Below, one piece after another: positions 46,813 through 55,342 of a stretch of DNA of 64,000 nt. Position numbers and translations under genes: made by a program. The notes beneath the pieces are model-generated. The model worked only from the letters and a program-made list of their open reading frames with translations. It ran no database searches and was not told the DNA's origin. Every line of letters starts with the position of its first letter. Position 1 is the first letter of the stretch. The DNA is from Sandaracinus amylolyticus (GTDB lineage Bacteria; Myxococcota_A; Polyangia; Polyangiales; Sandaracinaceae), in contig NZ_CP070225.1 in assembly GCF_021631985.1 (NCBI RefSeq), positions 2,790,001 to 2,854,000 of the forward strand, written 5' to 3'.

Positions 46813-47256
46813 ATGCAGAAGGTCCGAGACATCATGACCCGCTCGCCCGCGTGCTGCGGTGCCTCGACGTCGCTCGAAGAGGTCGCGCGCATGATGATCG
46901 TGCACGACTGCGGCGAGATCCCGGTGCTCGACGATCTGGGCACGCCGATCGGCGTCGTGACCGATCGCGACATCTGCTGCCGCACCGTGGCCCAGGGGAA
47001 GAACCCGATCGAGATGACGGCCGGCCAGGTCATGTCGACCCCGTGCGTGACCGTGAACGTCGACGACAGCATCCACGAGTGCTGCGAGGTGCTCGAGTCG
47101 AACATGATCCGGCGGGTGCCGGTCGTGGACTCGAAGGGACGATGCTGCGGCATCGTGTCCCAGGCCGACGTGGCGCGCGCCGGAGACGAGCACGAGACCG
47201 CCGAGCTGGTCCGCGAGATCTCGCGGCCGCTCCAGGCGACCTCGACGTTCATCTAG
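46813..47256 (+). CDS. Two-CBS-domain protein
   Basis: 147 residues, nothing but a CBS pair: Asp-Ile-Met-Thr (first repeat), Gly-Val-Val-Thr-Asp-Arg-Asp, then Gln-Val-Met-Ser-Thr (second), and Gly-Ile-Val-Ser-Gln-Ala-Asp. Such proteins bind adenine nucleotides and often act as stress or energy sensors. Cys-rich for its size (seven Cys, two adjacent pairs), which is unusual. GGAGG lies 5 bases before the ATG region. Followed by a probable terminator. Confidence 0.9.
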   Translation: MQKVRDIMTRSPACCGASTSLEEVARMMIVHDCGEIPVLDDLGTPIGVVTDRDICCRTVAQGKNPIEMTAGQVMSTPCVTVNVDDSIHECCEVLESNMIRRVPVVDSKGRCCGIVSQADVARAGDEHETAELVREISRPLQATSTFI

Positions 47257-47280
47257 GTCCCCGCGCGTGACATCGCGCCC

Positions 47281-47331
47281 CGGGCTCGTCGCCGCCGCGG
47301 CGAGCCCGCGCACAAGCCTGTTTGCCCTTTT
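47281..47331 (+). terminator. Hairpin and T-rich stretch after the CBS gene
   Basis: An 8-bp stem (47281-47288 with 47301-47308) is followed by a T-rich stretch at 47320-47331. It follows the CBS gene stop and precedes nrdR, so it separates the two transcription units. The T tract is interrupted. Confidence 0.6.
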
Positions 47332-47350
47332 GCGGCCGAGGGGTTAGCGA
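47322..47350 (+). promoter_or_regulatory. Candidate promoter of the nrdR-rib-nusB cluster
   Basis: TTGCCC (47322-47327) and TAGCGA (47345-47350) with a 17-base spacer. The nrdR ATG at 47360 lies 9 bases beyond the hexamer, so a leader of only a few bases is expected. No FMN riboswitch is seen here. Confidence 0.45.
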
Positions 47351-47359
47351 TCGGCCGCG

Positions 47360-47842
47360 ATGAAGTGCCCCTTCTGCGGCACCCTGGACAACAAGGTGAT
47401 CGACTCTCGCCTCTCGCAGGGCGGCGAGGTCACGCGTCGTCGTCGTGAGTGCGAGGGCTGTGCGCGCCGCTACACGACCTACGAGCGGGTCGAGCAGGTG
47501 CTCCCTCTCGTCGTGAAGAAGGACGGCCGGCGCGAGCCCTTCGATCGCATGAAGATCCTCGGCGGAGTCCGCCGCGCGTGCGAGAAGCGCCCGGTCTCGC
47601 AGGAGTCGCTCGAGCGCCTCGTGGACCGCCTCGAGCGCGAGCTGGTCGAGACCGGCGAGAAGGAAGTGCCCTCGTCGATGATCGGCGAGAAGGCGATGGA
47701 CGCGCTGCGCGAGCTCGATCCGGTCGCGTACGTGCGCTTCGCGAGCGTCTATCGATCGTTCGCCGACCTCCACGAATTCATGGCGGAGATCGCGCAGCTC
47801 CTGCCCGACGGCACGCCGAAGCGCGAGAGCTCGTCGTCGTGA
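47360..47842 (+). CDS. nrdR: Ribonucleotide reductase regulator NrdR
   Basis: 160 residues. The zinc ribbon Cys-Pro-Phe-Cys-Gly...Cys-Glu-Gly-Cys heads the protein, then the ATP-cone: [11 protein letters not shown]. NrdR represses ribonucleotide reductase genes according to ATP/dATP. Its position directly before ribD is typical of many bacteria. The stop overlaps the ribD GTG. No reductase gene is in the window. Confidence 0.96.
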   Translation: MKCPFCGTLDNKVIDSRLSQGGEVTRRRRECEGCARRYTTYERVEQVLPLVVKKDGRREPFDRMKILGGVRRACEKRPVSQESLERLVDRLERELVETGEKEVPSSMIGEKAMDALRELDPVAYVRFASVYRSFADLHEFMAEIAQLLPDGTPKRESSSS

Positions 47843-48957
47843 GCGACACGCTCGCGCTCGACGAGCGGATGATGGACCTCGCGCTCGCCGAGGCGCGGAA
47901 GGGCCGGACCGCGCCGAACCCCCACGTGGGCGCAGTGATCGTGCAGGGCGGCGAGGTCGTCGGCGTCGGTCACCACGAGCGCGCGGGCGAGGTCCACGCC
48001 GAGGTCGACGCGATGCGCGCAGCGGGCGATCGCACGCGCGGCGCGACGCTCTACTGCACGCTCGAGCCGTGCAACCACCACGGGCGCACCGCGCCGTGCA
48101 CCGACGCGATCCTCGGCGCGGGCATCGCGCGCGTCGTCGTGGGCTGCGTCGATCCCGCGAAGCACGGGCCCACCTCGGGCGCGGCGCGGCTCCGCGATGC
48201 GGGCGTCGAGGTCGTGCTCGGCGTGCGCGAGCCCCAGGCGCGCGAGGTGATCGAGGACTTCGCGTGCCTCGTGACCAAGAAGCGCCCGCTCGTGGTGCTC
48301 AAGGCCGCGGTGACGCTCGACGGGCGCATCGCGACGCGCACCGGCGACTCGAAGTGGATCACCGGCGATGAGGCACGTCGCGAGGCGCACCGACTGCGTG
48401 ATCGCGCCGACGCGGTGATGGTCGGCGTGGGCACCGTGCTCGCCGACGATCCGCGCCTCGACGTGCGGATGATCGAAGGCCGCGACCCCATCCGCGTGGT
48501 GCTCGACACGCACCTGCGCACGCCCGAGACCGCACAGCTCGTGGCCCACGGCTCGTCGCGCCCGACGTGGATCGTGCATGGTCCCGACGCGCCCGAGGAG
48601 CGCCGCGACGCGCTCCGCCGCGACGGTGTGGTGCTGATCGAAGCGCCGCTCGAGGGCGACACCGTCGACGTCGCGTGGATGCTCGCCGAGCTCGGCCGTC
48701 GCGACGTGATGCGCCTGCTCGTCGAGGGCGGTGGGCGCGTGCACGGCGCGCTGCTCGATCGTGGGCTCGCCGACCGCGCCGAGATCTTCGTCGCGCCGGT
48801 GGTCCTCGGGGATCCCGAGGCTCGGCCCTTGGCAGCGATGCACGATCCCCCCATGCAGATCGCGAGCGCGTTCCAGCTGGCGGATCTCGAGATCGATCGG
48901 CTCGGACGCGACGTTCGCTTCCGCGGTCGTGTCACCAAGGGCCCTCGGGAGGCGTGA
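47839..48957 (+). CDS. ribD: Riboflavin biosynthesis deaminase/reductase RibD
   Basis: 372 residues, bifunctional. Deaminase domain: His-Ala-Glu-Val with [11 protein letters not shown], the zinc and catalytic motif. Reductase domain: [13 protein letters not shown], Trp-Ile-Thr-Gly, and Glu-Gly-Gly-Gly-Arg-Val-His. It carries out deamination and side-chain reduction of the pyrimidine intermediate. The GTG overlaps the nrdR stop; the ribE ATG overlaps its stop by one base. Confidence 0.96.
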   Translation: MSDTLALDERMMDLALAEARKGRTAPNPHVGAVIVQGGEVVGVGHHERAGEVHAEVDAMRAAGDRTRGATLYCTLEPCNHHGRTAPCTDAILGAGIARVVVGCVDPAKHGPTSGAARLRDAGVEVVLGVREPQAREVIEDFACLVTKKRPLVVLKAAVTLDGRIATRTGDSKWITGDEARREAHRLRDRADAVMVGVGTVLADDPRLDVRMIEGRDPIRVVLDTHLRTPETAQLVAHGSSRPTWIVHGPDAPEERRDALRRDGVVLIEAPLEGDTVDVAWMLAELGRRDVMRLLVEGGGRVHGALLDRGLADRAEIFVAPVVLGDPEARPLAAMHDPPMQIASAFQLADLEIDRLGRDVRFRGRVTKGPREA

Positions 48958-49628
48958 TGTTCACGGGTCTAGTCGAAGAGATCGGGACGGTGCGCGACAT
49001 CCAGCGCGGGGCGCTCGGATCGACGATGCGCATCGAGTGCCCGTGGCGCGACCTCGTGCTCGGCGAGTCGATCGCGGTGAACGGCGTGTGCCTCAGCGTG
49101 ACGACGATGCCGGGGGGCGGCTTCACCTGCGACGCGTCCGCGGAGACGCTCGAGAAGACGACGCTCGGCGCGATCGCGCGCGGCACGAAGGTGCACCTCG
49201 AGCGCGCGCTGCGCGCCGGGGATCGCTTCGGCGGTCACGTCGTGAGCGGGCACGTCGACGGCGTCGGCAAGGTCGCGGCGAAGACGCCGCTCGGCGACGC
49301 GCTGAAGGTCGAATTCGAGGTGCCCGAGGTGCTCGCGCGCTTCCTCGCGCCGAAGGGATCGATCACGGTCGACGGCGTGAGCCTCACGGTGAACGGCGCG
49401 ACCGGCACGCGCTTCGACGTCGTGCTCGTGCCGATCACGCGCGAGAAAACGCTGCTCGATCAGAAGGACGTCGGCGCGCCGATCAACCTCGAGGTCGACG
49501 TGCTCGCGAAGTACGTCGCGCGCCTCCTGGGCAACCCCGGCGTCGACGGTGTGCCCCCGCAGAACCCGCCCGGTGCGGGCGGCGAAGGTGTGACCCTGGA
49601 TCTCCTGGGTCGCACCGGATTCCTGTGA
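48957..49628 (+). CDS. ribE: Riboflavin synthase, alpha subunit
   Basis: 223 residues with the duplicated lumazine-binding barrel: Met-Phe-Thr-Gly-Leu-Val-Glu-Glu at the start, Val-Asn-Gly-Val-Cys-Leu in the first half and Val-Asp-Gly-Val-Ser-Leu-Thr-Val in the second. It dismutates two lumazines to riboflavin. GGGAGG lies 4 bases before the ATG. The C-terminal 25 residues are a Pro/Gly tail beyond the second barrel. Second of the rib genes; 29 bases precede the next. Confidence 0.95.
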   Translation: MFTGLVEEIGTVRDIQRGALGSTMRIECPWRDLVLGESIAVNGVCLSVTTMPGGGFTCDASAETLEKTTLGAIARGTKVHLERALRAGDRFGGHVVSGHVDGVGKVAAKTPLGDALKVEFEVPEVLARFLAPKGSITVDGVSLTVNGATGTRFDVVLVPITREKTLLDQKDVGAPINLEVDVLAKYVARLLGNPGVDGVPPQNPPGAGGEGVTLDLLGRTGFL

Positions 49629-49657
49629 TCCGCAACGAACGAGAGACGAGGTCAACG

Positions 49658-50812
49658 ATGCTTCGCACCGCGATCGAGAGAGTCCACCGTGCCCTCGAGG
49701 ACATCCGCGCCGGTCGGATGGTGATCCTCGTCGACGACGAGGACCGCGAGAACGAGGGCGACCTCGTGATGGCTGCGGAGAAGGTCACGCCCGAGGCGAT
49801 CAACTTCATGGCGAAGTGGGGCCGCGGCCTCATCTGCCTGACGATCACCGACGAGCACGTGCAGCAGCTCGATCTGCCGATGATGGTCGACGACAACCAG
49901 TCGCAGCGCTCGACCGCGTTCACCATCTCGATCGAGGCGCGCCACGGCGTGTCGACCGGCATCAGCGCGGCGGACCGCGCGCACACGATCAAGGTCGCGA
50001 TCGCCGAGGACGCGCGTCCTTCCGACATCGTGAGCCCCGGCCACGTCTTCCCGCTCAAGGCGCGCCCCGGCGGCGTGCTGCAGCGCACCGGTCACACCGA
50101 GGGCTCGGTCGATCTCGCGCACCTCGCGGGCTTCCGTCCTGCGGGCGTGATCTGCGAGATCATGAACGACGACGGCACGATGGCGCGCATGCCCGATCTC
50201 GTCGAATTCGCCGAGAAGCACGGGCTGCGCATCCTCTCGATCGCGGATCTGATCCAGTACCGCCTCGAGCACGAGCAGATGATCGAGCGGCGCCTCGACG
50301 GCGAGATCGCGCTGCCGAGCGGCAAGCAGTGGCGCGCGCACCTCTTCGTGCAGAAGCACGATCGGCGCGAGTTCCTCGCGCTCACGCTGGGCGAGATCGA
50401 CGAGACCCCGACGCTGGTGCGCATGCACACCGGCAGCGTGCTCGGCGACGTGTTCGACGTGCGCAGCCGCGGGCGCGTCGCGATCGACGACGTGGTCGCG
50501 CGCATCGAGGAGGAGGGGCGCGGCGTGATCGTGTTCATCCCGGGCCCGATCGATCTCGAGTCGGATCTCGCGCAGCGCCTCGGCAAGCAGGTGAAGCCGA
50601 AGCACATGGACAGCGGCGAGGTGCTCCGCGAGTACGGCCTCGGCGCGCAGGTGCTGCGGGCGATCGGGCTGCGTCGCATCCGCCTGCTGACGAACCGTCC
50701 GCGCCGCATCGCGGGCGTCGACGGCTACGGCCTCGAGGTCACCGAGCAGCTCGTGGTGAGCGAGGACGCCGCGCTCAGCGGCGAGATGGACGCGCCCGAG
50801 CTCAAGCACTGA
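49658..50812 (+). CDS. ribBX: DHBP synthase with GTP cyclohydrolase II-like domain lacking zinc ligands (RibBX type)
   Basis: 384 residues. Residues 1-205 are an intact DHBP synthase ([10 protein letters not shown], Arg-Thr-Gly-His-Thr-Glu-Gly-Ser). Residues 206-384 resemble GTP cyclohydrolase II (Gly-Leu-Gly-Ala-Gln-Val-Leu-Arg; Arg-Leu-Leu-Thr-Asn), but the three zinc Cys of the canonical enzyme are replaced, at about V261, S270 and G272, and the Gln-Glu-Gly-Arg-Gly-Ile segment is missing. A hybrid of this type, with an inactive second domain, has been described as RibBX. It can make 3,4-dihydroxy-butanone phosphate; GTP opening must be done by another RibA. AGACGAGG precedes the ATG. Confidence 0.9.
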   Translation: MLRTAIERVHRALEDIRAGRMVILVDDEDRENEGDLVMAAEKVTPEAINFMAKWGRGLICLTITDEHVQQLDLPMMVDDNQSQRSTAFTISIEARHGVSTGISAADRAHTIKVAIAEDARPSDIVSPGHVFPLKARPGGVLQRTGHTEGSVDLAHLAGFRPAGVICEIMNDDGTMARMPDLVEFAEKHGLRILSIADLIQYRLEHEQMIERRLDGEIALPSGKQWRAHLFVQKHDRREFLALTLGEIDETPTLVRMHTGSVLGDVFDVRSRGRVAIDDVVARIEEEGRGVIVFIPGPIDLESDLAQRLGKQVKPKHMDSGEVLREYGLGAQVLRAIGLRRIRLLTNRPRRIAGVDGYGLEVTEQLVVSEDAALSGEMDAPELKH

Positions 50813-50837
50813 GCTTCCACGCGTCGACGCACATGCA

Positions 50838-50876
50838 CGCGCGCTCGTGATCGTCCTCGGCGTGCACGAGCGCGCG
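50838..50876. other. 12-bp hairpin between ribBX and ribH
   Basis: Arms 50838-50849 and 50865-50876 match perfectly, with a 15-base loop. No T tract follows. It could slow transcription into ribH, protect an mRNA end, or terminate partly, making ribH and nusB semi-independent. Confidence 0.55.
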
Positions 50877-50907
50877 GCGTGCGTTAGACACGCGACCCGA
50901 GGGAGTG

Positions 50908-51396
50908 ATGGCTGACATCCTGGAGATCGAGGGGACGTTCGAGACGCCCCAGGGCGCGCGCATCGCGATCGTCGTGTCGCGATTCAATCACTTCATCACC
51001 GATCGACTCCTCGAGGGCGCGCTCGACGGCCTCCGCCGCCACGGCGTGCCGGACGCGAACGTCGTCGTCGCGCGCACGCCCGGCGCGTTCGAGCTCCCGG
51101 TCGCGGTGCGGCAGCTCGCGTCGAGCAAGAAGGTCGACGCCGTGATCGCGCTCGGCGCGGTCATCCGCGGCTCGACGCCGCACTTCGACTACGTCGCCGG
51201 CGAGGCCACCAAGGGCTGCGCGCAGGTGATGATGCAGACCGGCGTGCCCGTGATCTTCGGCGTGCTGACGACCGACACCATCGAGCAGGCGATCGAGCGC
51301 GCCGGCACGAAGGCGGGCAACAAGGGCTGGGAAGCGGCGCTGGGCGCGATCGAGATGATCAACCTCCGCCGCGCACTGGAGAAGGCCGGCTTCTGA
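50908..51396 (+). CDS. ribH: 6,7-dimethyl-8-ribityllumazine synthase
   Basis: 162 residues of the RibH fold: Val-Ser-Arg-Phe-Asn near residue 24, Pro-Gly-Ala-Phe-Glu-Leu-Pro, [13 protein letters not shown], and the catalytic His in that run. It condenses the RibB and RibD products. The ATG (after an in-frame GTG) follows GAGGGAG. Length matches the icosahedral type. NusB starts 32 bases after its stop. Confidence 0.95.
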   Translation: MADILEIEGTFETPQGARIAIVVSRFNHFITDRLLEGALDGLRRHGVPDANVVVARTPGAFELPVAVRQLASSKKVDAVIALGAVIRGSTPHFDYVAGEATKGCAQVMMQTGVPVIFGVLTTDTIEQAIERAGTKAGNKGWEAALGAIEMINLRRALEKAGF

Positions 51397-51428
51397 GCGC
51401 GCACGCGCTCGGTCCGGGTCCGACGACG

Positions 51429-51857
51429 ATGAGCTCCACCGCGCGCACGGGCTCGAGGCGGAAGGGCCGCGAAGCGGCGCTCCAGATGCTCTATCAGATG
51501 GAAGCATCGGGAGTGCGCGCGGAGCAGGCCATCCACCTCTTCTGGGCCAACCTCGGCTCCTCTCGCGAGGGCGAGGACTTCGCGAACCGCATCGTGCGCG
51601 GCTGCGAGAGCGAGGGCGACAAGATCGACGAGATCATCCGCAAGGTGAGCCAGCACTGGCGGCTCGAGCGGATGACGCGCGTCGACCGCAACATCCTCCG
51701 CCTCGCGACGTTCGAGCTGATCGCGATGGAGGACATCCCTCGTCGCGTGACGCTCAACGAGGCGGTCGAGCTCGCGAAGCGCTACGGCAGCGATGGCAGT
51801 GCGGGCTTCGTGAACGGCGTGCTCGATCGCATCGCGAGCGATCTCGGCAAGGACTGA
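51429..51857 (+). CDS. nusB: Transcription antitermination factor NusB
   Basis: 142 residues, all-helical. Gly-Arg-Glu-Ala-Ala-Leu-Gln-Met-Leu-Tyr-Gln and Val-Asp-Arg-Asn-Ile-Leu-Arg-Leu-Ala-Thr-Phe-Glu-Leu are the NusB signatures, with Ile-Asn-like Arg-Val-Thr-Leu-Asn-Glu-Ala-Val-Glu-Leu-Ala-Lys and Phe-Val-Asn-Gly-Val-Leu. It binds NusE and BoxA RNA in rRNA antitermination. The placement after ribH is the common bacterial order. Confidence 0.96.
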   Translation: MSSTARTGSRRKGREAALQMLYQMEASGVRAEQAIHLFWANLGSSREGEDFANRIVRGCESEGDKIDEIIRKVSQHWRLERMTRVDRNILRLATFELIAMEDIPRRVTLNEAVELAKRYGSDGSAGFVNGVLDRIASDLGKD

Positions 51858-51863
51858 GCGAGC

Positions 51864-52394
51864 GTGGAGCTCCGGTTCGTCGCGCCCGATCTCCGCGCGC
51901 TCGACGGCCTGCGCTCCGAGGCGCTCGCGCTCCCGTTCTTCCAGGACGAGCGCCCGCTGCGCGGCGCGGCGGGGCTCGTCGACTGGCGCCTCTGCGGTCG
52001 TCTCTCGCGCCTCCTCGTGCGCGGCCGGGTGCGCGGCGCGCTGGGTGAGCGCGTGCTGGTGCCGGCGCGCCCGCGGCTCGCGTTCGAGAAGCTCTTCCTC
52101 TTCGGGCTCGGTCCGCGCGCGGCGTTCGACGAGACCGCGTTCGTCGCGTCGGTCGACGACGTGCTCGACACGCTCGAGAAGGCGCGCGCGCGCACCGCGG
52201 TGATCGCGCTGCCGGGACGCAGCCTCGAGCTCGTCGGCCCGGAGCGCGCGCTCGAGCTCTTCCTGTCCGCGGCGCGCGACCGCACCGAGCACGACGAGCT
52301 CACGCTGATCGAGCCGCTCGACGCGCAACGCTCCATGATCCCCGTGCTCGAACGGGCACGAAGGAAAGCCCGCGCCCTCGAAGGCGGAGCCTGA
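51864..52394 (+). CDS. Stand-alone M17 N-terminal-domain-like protein
   Basis: 176 residues from a GTG 7 bases after nusB. Phe-Gln-Asp-Glu-Arg-Pro-Leu-Arg-Gly-Ala-Ala-Gly-Leu-Val-Asp-Trp-Arg-Leu-Cys-Gly-Arg-Leu resembles the N-terminal (macro-like) domain of leucyl aminopeptidases, including Leu-Phe-Gly-Leu-Gly later. The peptidase domain is missing and no metal ligands are seen, so it is not a peptidase. It might bind an ADP-ribose-like ligand or act as a protein-interaction module; both are guesses. Confidence 0.65.
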   Translation: MELRFVAPDLRALDGLRSEALALPFFQDERPLRGAAGLVDWRLCGRLSRLLVRGRVRGALGERVLVPARPRLAFEKLFLFGLGPRAAFDETAFVASVDDVLDTLEKARARTAVIALPGRSLELVGPERALELFLSAARDRTEHDELTLIEPLDAQRSMIPVLERARRKARALEGGA

Positions 52395-52412
52395 CGCACC
52401 CGCGCCCCGTGC

Positions 52413-52418
52413 TAATTT
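52413..52418 (+). promoter_or_regulatory. -10-like hexamer TAATTT before the FHA gene
   Basis: An AT-rich hexamer, rare in this DNA, ends 8 bases before the GTG at 52427. No Shine-Dalgarno sequence follows. It suggests a leaderless transcript beginning at the FHA gene. Confidence 0.4.
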
Positions 52419-52426
52419 GACGAGCC

Positions 52427-52945
52427 GTGCAGAAGCTCGGCTCGGGGATCGCGTTCGTCGATGCGATCGACCTCGCGCGCAAGCACGACGACACCAAGCT
52501 CGCCGAGCTCCTCGGCCCGGCGCAGCTCCTCGGCGCGCCGCCCACCGTCGAGGACGACGAGGACGAGTGGTCGTTCCAGACGCGCGCGATCCTGCGCCCA
52601 GAGCTCGGCGCGCGCCTAGGCCTGGAGCTCTCGCGCGCCTACGTGTTCCCGGTCCGCAAGCTGCGCTCGACCTTCGCCGACACCATCCTCGTCGGCCGCG
52701 CGAGCACCAGCGACGTGTTCGTCGACGACGCGAGCATCTCGAAGCTGCACGCGCGCATCCGGCGTCAGAGCGACGACGCGTGGACGATCGCCGACGCAGG
52801 CTCGACCAACGGCACCGCGATCGGCACACGCGCGATCAACGGCGAGGAGTCGTCGCTCCCGTACGGCACGCGCTTGCGGATCGGGAAGTGGTCGTTCCGC
52901 TTCGAGCGCCTCGATGGCACGCTCGCGATCCTGCGGAACGGATGA
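52427..52945 (+). CDS. FHA domain protein
   Basis: 172 residues. A short N-terminal helix region (1-70) precedes a C-terminal FHA domain: Val-Gly-Arg-Ala-Ser-Thr-Ser-Asp, Ile-Ser-Lys-Leu-His-Ala, and Gly-Ser-Thr-Asn-Gly-Thr. The phosphothreonine-binding residues are all there. It lacks any output domain, so it probably acts as an adaptor for a kinase substrate. The next gene starts within its stop (ATGA). Confidence 0.88.
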   Translation: MQKLGSGIAFVDAIDLARKHDDTKLAELLGPAQLLGAPPTVEDDEDEWSFQTRAILRPELGARLGLELSRAYVFPVRKLRSTFADTILVGRASTSDVFVDDASISKLHARIRRQSDDAWTIADAGSTNGTAIGTRAINGEESSLPYGTRLRIGKWSFRFERLDGTLAILRNG

Positions 52946-53712
52946 GCATCATCGAGCCACGACCGGCGATCCTCGTGTTGGCGGCGCTCGCGACGGCATG
53001 CGGCAGCGGGCTCGCGTCGCACGCGGATTCGGTGCGCGATCGGGCGCTGCGCGCGGAGGTCTCGACCGCGCTTCGAACGATCGAGCGGCTGCGCCGAGAC
53101 GAATGGCTCGCGCGCATCGCGAGCGGTGCGTGCAGCGCGCAGTCCGATTCGAGCGCATGCATCGACGCGCTCGACGCGCTCGCTTCGGTGCAGGCACTGC
53201 GCTCGCGGATCGAGCGTGAGCGCGACGACGCTGGCGCGCTCGACGCGTTCCGCCTCGCGGTCGCCGACGGCACTTCGATCGACGACGAGTGCACCGGAAG
53301 CGATGCGCTGCGATCGATCGCGGCGGCCGTCGTGCGGCACGTCGCCGAGCTCTCGGTCGCACCTCCGCGCGAGATCGAGGTTCCCGAACCGATGGCGGAC
53401 TGCCGCATCGCGACGCTCGGAGGTCCCGTCCTGCTCACGAGCGAGCCGCGCGCGCAGGCGCCGATGCGCGTCTCCAGCGTGATCGTCCTCCGCGGCGACG
53501 TGCTGCCCGGCGTCTCGTCGAAGACAGCGACGTACGACTTCTCCGATGATCTGCCCGCGGTCTGGTTCGACGCGCCGCGCGCCGGCCCGTGGAGCGACGC
53601 GCCCGCGGTGCAGGTCGAGCTCTGGCAGGGCACGTCGATCGACGTCCACCTCGTCGTGCGCGCCGCCGATGGTTGGCGCGTCATCGACTTCGCGCACGTC
53701 GGCGACACGTAG
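52942..53712 (+). CDS. Predicted lipoprotein, coupled to an FHA gene
   Basis: 256 residues; signal peptide with lipobox Ala-Thr-Ala-Cys. The mature part is helical in the first 100 residues (with two or three Cys) and beta-rich later (Val-Trp-Phe-Asp-Ala-Pro; Val-Glu-Leu-Trp-Gln-Gly-Thr). No family recognised. Translation is coupled to the FHA protein, whose cellular compartment differs, so a direct interaction is unlikely. Confidence 0.72.
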   Translation: MSIIEPRPAILVLAALATACGSGLASHADSVRDRALRAEVSTALRTIERLRRDEWLARIASGACSAQSDSSACIDALDALASVQALRSRIERERDDAGALDAFRLAVADGTSIDDECTGSDALRSIAAAVVRHVAELSVAPPREIEVPEPMADCRIATLGGPVLLTSEPRAQAPMRVSSVIVLRGDVLPGVSSKTATYDFSDDLPAVWFDAPRAGPWSDAPAVQVELWQGTSIDVHLVVRAADGWRVIDFAHVGDT

Positions 53713-53758
53713 GTCGCCACCCGGCACGTCGCGATCGTGAGATAGTCCGCGCGCCCTC

Positions 53759-55342
53759 ATGCGTGCGACACGTCTCTCCGCGATCCTCGTCCTCCTCGCG
53801 CTCGGCGCGTGTGGCGGCGCAAGCCTGCGCACCGCGCGTCCATCGGAGCCCGAGCCGAACCCCGCGCCGCCGCTCCTGCCGTGGCAGGCGCAACGCCCCG
53901 GCGTGCCGACGATCGAGTCGCCGCTCGTCGTGCTCGCGGGCGGCACCGTGCTCACCGCGACCGGTCGCACCATCGACGACGGCGTCGTGATCATGGAGGA
54001 CGGCGTGATCCGCGCGGTCGGTCCGCGCAGCGAGGTCGCGATCCCCGAGGGCGCCGAGGTGATCGACGTCTCGGGTCGCTTCGTGACGCCGGGCATCATC
54101 GACACCCACTCGCACATGGGCGTGTACCCGGTGCCCGAGGCGCAGGCGCACGAGGACGGCAACGAAGCGACCGGACCGATCACGCCGCACGTGCGCGCGT
54201 CGGACTCGTTCTGGCCGCAGGATCCCGCGCTCGCGCGCGCGCTCGCCGCGGGCATCACGACGATCCAGGTGCTGCCCGGCTCCGCGAACCTGATCGGCGG
54301 CGCGGGCGAGACGTACAGGCTGCACCTCGGCCGCACGTCGAGCGAGATGGAGCTGCCCGGCGCACCCGACACGATGAAGATGGCGTGCGGCGAGAACCCG
54401 AAGCGCGTGTACGGCGGGCAGCACCAGGAGCCCTCGACCCGCATGGGCAACGTCGCGGGCTATCGACGCGCGTTCCAGGAAGCGATCGAGTACGGCCGCT
54501 CGTGGAGCGACTGGCAGGAGACGTATCGCCTCTGGTCGATCCGCCAGGAGCGATGGGAGGGCTGGCAGAGCGCGCAGATGCAGGACGTCGACGAAGCCGC
54601 TGCGGTGCCCGGCGCAGGAGGGGAGGGCGCGGGCGACGATCCCGGTGCGCCCGAGGAGCACCCCGAAGATCCCGGACCGGCGCCCGCACCGCCCACGCGC
54701 GACTTCGGTCACGAGCTCCTGCTCGGCGCGATCGAGGGCCGCGTGCTCGTGCAGATGCACTGCTACCGCGCCGACGAGATGGCGCGGATGATCGAGATCG
54801 CGCGCGAGTTCGGCTTCCGCATCCGCGGCTTCCACCACGCGGTCGAGGCCTACAAGATCCGCGACCTGCTGACGGCCGAGGAGATCTCGATCTCCACCTG
54901 GGCCGACTGGTGGGGCTTCAAGCTCGAGGCGTTCGACGCGATCCCCGAGAACCTCGCGCTGCTCACCGAGGCGGGAACCCGCGCGGTGCTGCACTCGGAC
55001 TCGCCGATGTTGATCCAGCGGCTCAACCAGGAAGCCGGCAAGGCGATGGCCGCGGGGCGTCGCGCCGGGGTCGACATCACCGAGGACCAGGCGCTGCGGT
55101 GGATCACCACGAACGCCGCGTGGACCCTCGGCATCCACGAGATGACGGGCACGCTCGAGCCCGGGCGCATGGCCGACGTCGTCGTGTGGTCGGCGAGCCC
55201 GTTCTCGGTCTACGCGCACGCCGAGCTCGTGTTCGTCGACGGCCTCCGCGAGTACGACCGCGCGCGCGACGGCGCGTCGCGCGACAGCGACTTCGAGCTC
55301 GGCCTCGATCTCCAGCTCGAGCAGGACGGAGGTGCGCGATGA
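53759..55342 (+). CDS. Amidohydrolase-family lipoprotein (metal site intact)
   Basis: 527 residues; lipobox Leu-Gly-Ala-Cys. The amidohydrolase barrel begins with Val-Thr-Pro-Gly-Ile-Ile-Asp-Thr-His-Ser-His, giving the first two metal His. Further ligands are visible in Gln-Met-His-Cys-Tyr-Arg-Ala-Asp, Phe-His-His-Ala-Val-Glu-Ala-Tyr and Leu-His-Ser-Asp-Ser-Pro. A Glu/Pro/Ala/Asp-rich insertion of about 40 residues (near 275-315) sits inside the barrel. Substrate not known; imidazolonepropionase- or dipeptidase-like hydrolysis of an exported compound is plausible. Coupled to a second amidohydrolase gene by an ATGA overlap. Confidence 0.88.
   Translation: MRATRLSAILVLLALGACGGASLRTARPSEPEPNPAPPLLPWQAQRPGVPTIESPLVVLAGGTVLTATGRTIDDGVVIMEDGVIRAVGPRSEVAIPEGAEVIDVSGRFVTPGIIDTHSHMGVYPVPEAQAHEDGNEATGPITPHVRASDSFWPQDPALARALAAGITTIQVLPGSANLIGGAGETYRLHLGRTSSEMELPGAPDTMKMACGENPKRVYGGQHQEPSTRMGNVAGYRRAFQEAIEYGRSWSDWQETYRLWSIRQERWEGWQSAQMQDVDEAAAVPGAGGEGAGDDPGAPEEHPEDPGPAPAPPTRDFGHELLLGAIEGRVLVQMHCYRADEMARMIEIAREFGFRIRGFHHAVEAYKIRDLLTAEEISISTWADWWGFKLEAFDAIPENLALLTEAGTRAVLHSDSPMLIQRLNQEAGKAMAAGRRAGVDITEDQALRWITTNAAWTLGIHEMTGTLEPGRMADVVVWSASPFSVYAHAELVFVDGLREYDRARDGASRDSDFELGLDLQLEQDGGAR

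Noticed and set aside
47257-47359. FMN riboswitch before the rib cluster
   Set aside because: I searched this gap for the conserved RFN-element segments and found only a terminator-like hairpin.
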